DNA from: Corythoichthys intestinalis
Taxonomy: Eukaryota; Chordata; Actinopteri; Syngnathiformes; Syngnathidae
NCBI RefSeq assembly: GCF_030265065.1
Contig: NC_080396.1
Span: forward strand, 48,287,501 to 48,351,500
DNA: 64,000 nt
Direction of reading: 5' to 3'
Of this stretch, positions 62,519 through 64,000 are shown in pieces. Made by a program: the position numbers and the translations under genes. Position 1 is the stretch's first letter. Each line of letters opens with the position of its first letter. The notes beneath the pieces are model-generated. The model did no database searches, was not told the DNA's origin, and saw nothing but the letters and a program-made list of their open reading frames with translations.

Positions 62519-63198
62519 CATGACACAGGTTGACTGTTTGAGTCTACTCACCACTCTGGGCTTCCGGCTAACAACAACTACAGCAGAAGCAGCCCCATTG
62601 TATGGATTATTCATCCTTTTTTGCTTGATATTGAGGGGAAAAATTATGCCTCTGGCGAAACGCTTTGTACTGGACATTATTTTCCTCTTTGGACAAAATT
62701 ATGGTTAGTTTCTTCTCCTTTTTTGTGACTTTCTCTCTTTTTCTTTCTTTTTTTTCTTTTTCTAAAGAAATGCTTCCTCTGGCCAAACAGTGAGCAACTG
62801 CTATTTATTTCCCCAGTGACGAAAGTTAATGGTAAACCAAGTCGGGCTCCTTTCTTGCTCTATTCAATACTGATAATTTTCATAGCCAAATACATCTGAA
62901 TGGTACAGCTTTTTTTTCTTGCATATGTTATAATCCATTTTACCCCCTGACCCCCAACCAAAACAAACAAACAAAAATTCAAAACTCTTGTGATATTGTG
63001 TTTTAATATTTTCTTCTCCAGCATTGTACCTAACTAGTTTGTCAGCTTTTTTTGGGATATAAAATGTTATGATATTTGTTTTTAGGGAAGGTGATCTCTC
63101 TCCAGACAATTGTTTGACTTGTAGATTTTTACTCGTCAAAAGACAACTTTTTTTAAAATAAGGGTTTATCGCACCAAATTTGCTGAGCGCCTATGTTA

Positions 63199-63204
63199 AT
63201 TAAA
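63199..63204 (+). promoter_or_regulatory. nfya: Possible nfya poly(A) signal (ATTAAA)
   Basis: ATTAAA 681 bp after the nfya stop. I see no AATAAA between 62519 and 63440. Weak: the true end may lie further on. Confidence 0.25.
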
Positions 63205-63444
63205 CTACAGTAGGTGACTTGTGTGGTTGTTGCTTGTAACGATATCTCGATCTAGAGCAATTATGGATTGGTTACGAAACTAATAGATTGAAATGCAAAA
63301 CATCAACATTGTCATCTTTTCTATGTGTTTTTTGTTTTGTTTTGTTAAAAATAACATGGTTTTCAGTCAAATATCTGAAATGTTTCAGCAACAAAAGCGT
63401 AAAAAAAAAGTGTAATTTTTATTGCTCCAGGTAAAATGTAACTA

Positions 63445-63973
63445 CTGTAATTTTCGGACTATAAGGCACACTGACTATAAGCCACCACCCACCAAATTTG
63501 ACACGAAAACTGCATTTGTTCATAAATAAGATGCACCGAACTATAAGCCTCGGCTGTCCTCACTGTATTATGGGATATTTACACCAAAATATATTAACCG
63601 GTAACTCTTTATTTGACAGCAACGTCATAAAACCGTCATAAGTATGACATGTCAGTCTCATGAGCATTAATGAATGCTTATGACAGATGTCATTTAGTGT
63701 CATCAGACAAATTATCTCACTTTTGAATAGATGTAAAAGATCCGAGATGGAAATAAATGGAGTTGGTGACAAAATTTGCCGCATGACGCTTAATGCCCAT
63801 GACAGTGGTGTGTCATAATTATGACGGTCTATGACAGTCCTATGAAGCCACTGTTAAATAAAGTTGCACCTATTAACTCAAATAAATCAGCAAATAAGCC
63901 GCACTGAACAGTATAAGCCACAGGATTCAAAATGAGGGGAAAAAAGTAATGGCTTATTGTCCGAAAATTACTG
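63445..63973. mobile_element. TA-flanked MITE with a second MITE inside
   Basis: Ends CTGTAATTTTCGGACTATAA and TTGTCCGAAAATTACTG, with TA on both sides (63443-63444, 63974-63975). 'ACTATAAG' words recur near both ends. It lies 0.9 kb after the nfya stop. Confidence 0.75.
63598..63870. mobile_element. Nested MITE ('TTTATTTGACAG' family)
   Basis: Ends CCGGTAACTCTTTATTTGACAG and CTGTTAAATAAAGTTGCACC, flanked by TATTAA at 63592-63597 and 63871-63876. Internal ATGACAG/TCATAA words are repeated in both orientations. It interrupts the MITE at 63445-63973. Confidence 0.75.
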
Positions 63974-64000
63974 TAATTGTGTTATTGTGTGCATAATATT

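Noticed and set aside
1-64000. CRISPR arrays, tRNA or rRNA genes, bacterial operons
   Set aside because: None seen. The only tRNA-like sequence is the head of the SINE at 19969-20330.

Overview
The window is vertebrate, almost certainly teleost fish, chromosomal DNA. The evidence is three spliced genes with vertebrate-type exons and proteins, set in AT-rich introns full of typical fish mobile elements: Tc1/mariner, many hAT families, a Rex3 (RTE) LINE, a tRNA-derived SINE and a Ty3/gypsy element. The species cannot be named from the sequence.

Layout, left to right. (1) 1-23696, plus strand: sort1 (sortilin, a Vps10-domain sorting receptor), from the 3' part of exon 1 to the stop codon; the signal peptide and most of the propeptide lie upstream of the window. 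Its introns hold BED-type hAT relics, an antisense THAP-domain exon, a perfect 62-bp palindrome and nested hAT/SINE insertions. (2) 23697-27356: sort1 3' UTR, including a degenerate minisatellite, then a hAT MITE. (3) 27410-30595, minus strand: ngrn (neugrin), four coding exons, tail-to-tail with sort1; intron 1 holds a truncated Rex3. (4) 31160-32012: internally deleted Tc1 relic. (5) 32720-44996: a young-looking Ty3/gypsy chromovirus. Its two LTRs are the same length and it is flanked by a perfect 5-bp repeat. Its 5' LTR is split by a 6.7-kb TA-flanked DNA element (32880-39595). That passenger holds two older hAT insertions, spliced C2H2 zinc-finger exons, a large fold-back repeat and tandem subterminal repeats. 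It is the most unusual object in the window. (6) 46130-46300: a GC-rich, CCAAT-rich segment that looks like the nfya promoter. (7) 51478-62518, plus strand: nfya, the NF-Y subunit A, nine coding exons and 348 residues, with an intact Tc1 element in intron 2 and a broken Tc1 element starting 13 bp after the exon-8 donor. (8) 62519 to the end: nfya 3' UTR and a TA-flanked MITE with another MITE inside it.

The three host genes do not form a pathway: sortilin sorts cargo between the trans-Golgi network and endosomes, neugrin acts in mitochondrial rRNA/ribosome maintenance, and NF-YA gives NF-Y its CCAAT specificity. The one regulatory link visible is the CCAAT cluster upstream of nfya, which suggests autoregulation. 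Exon borders were placed by hand from GT/AG signals, phase continuity and remembered human proteins. Every internal junction of the three genes keeps frame.
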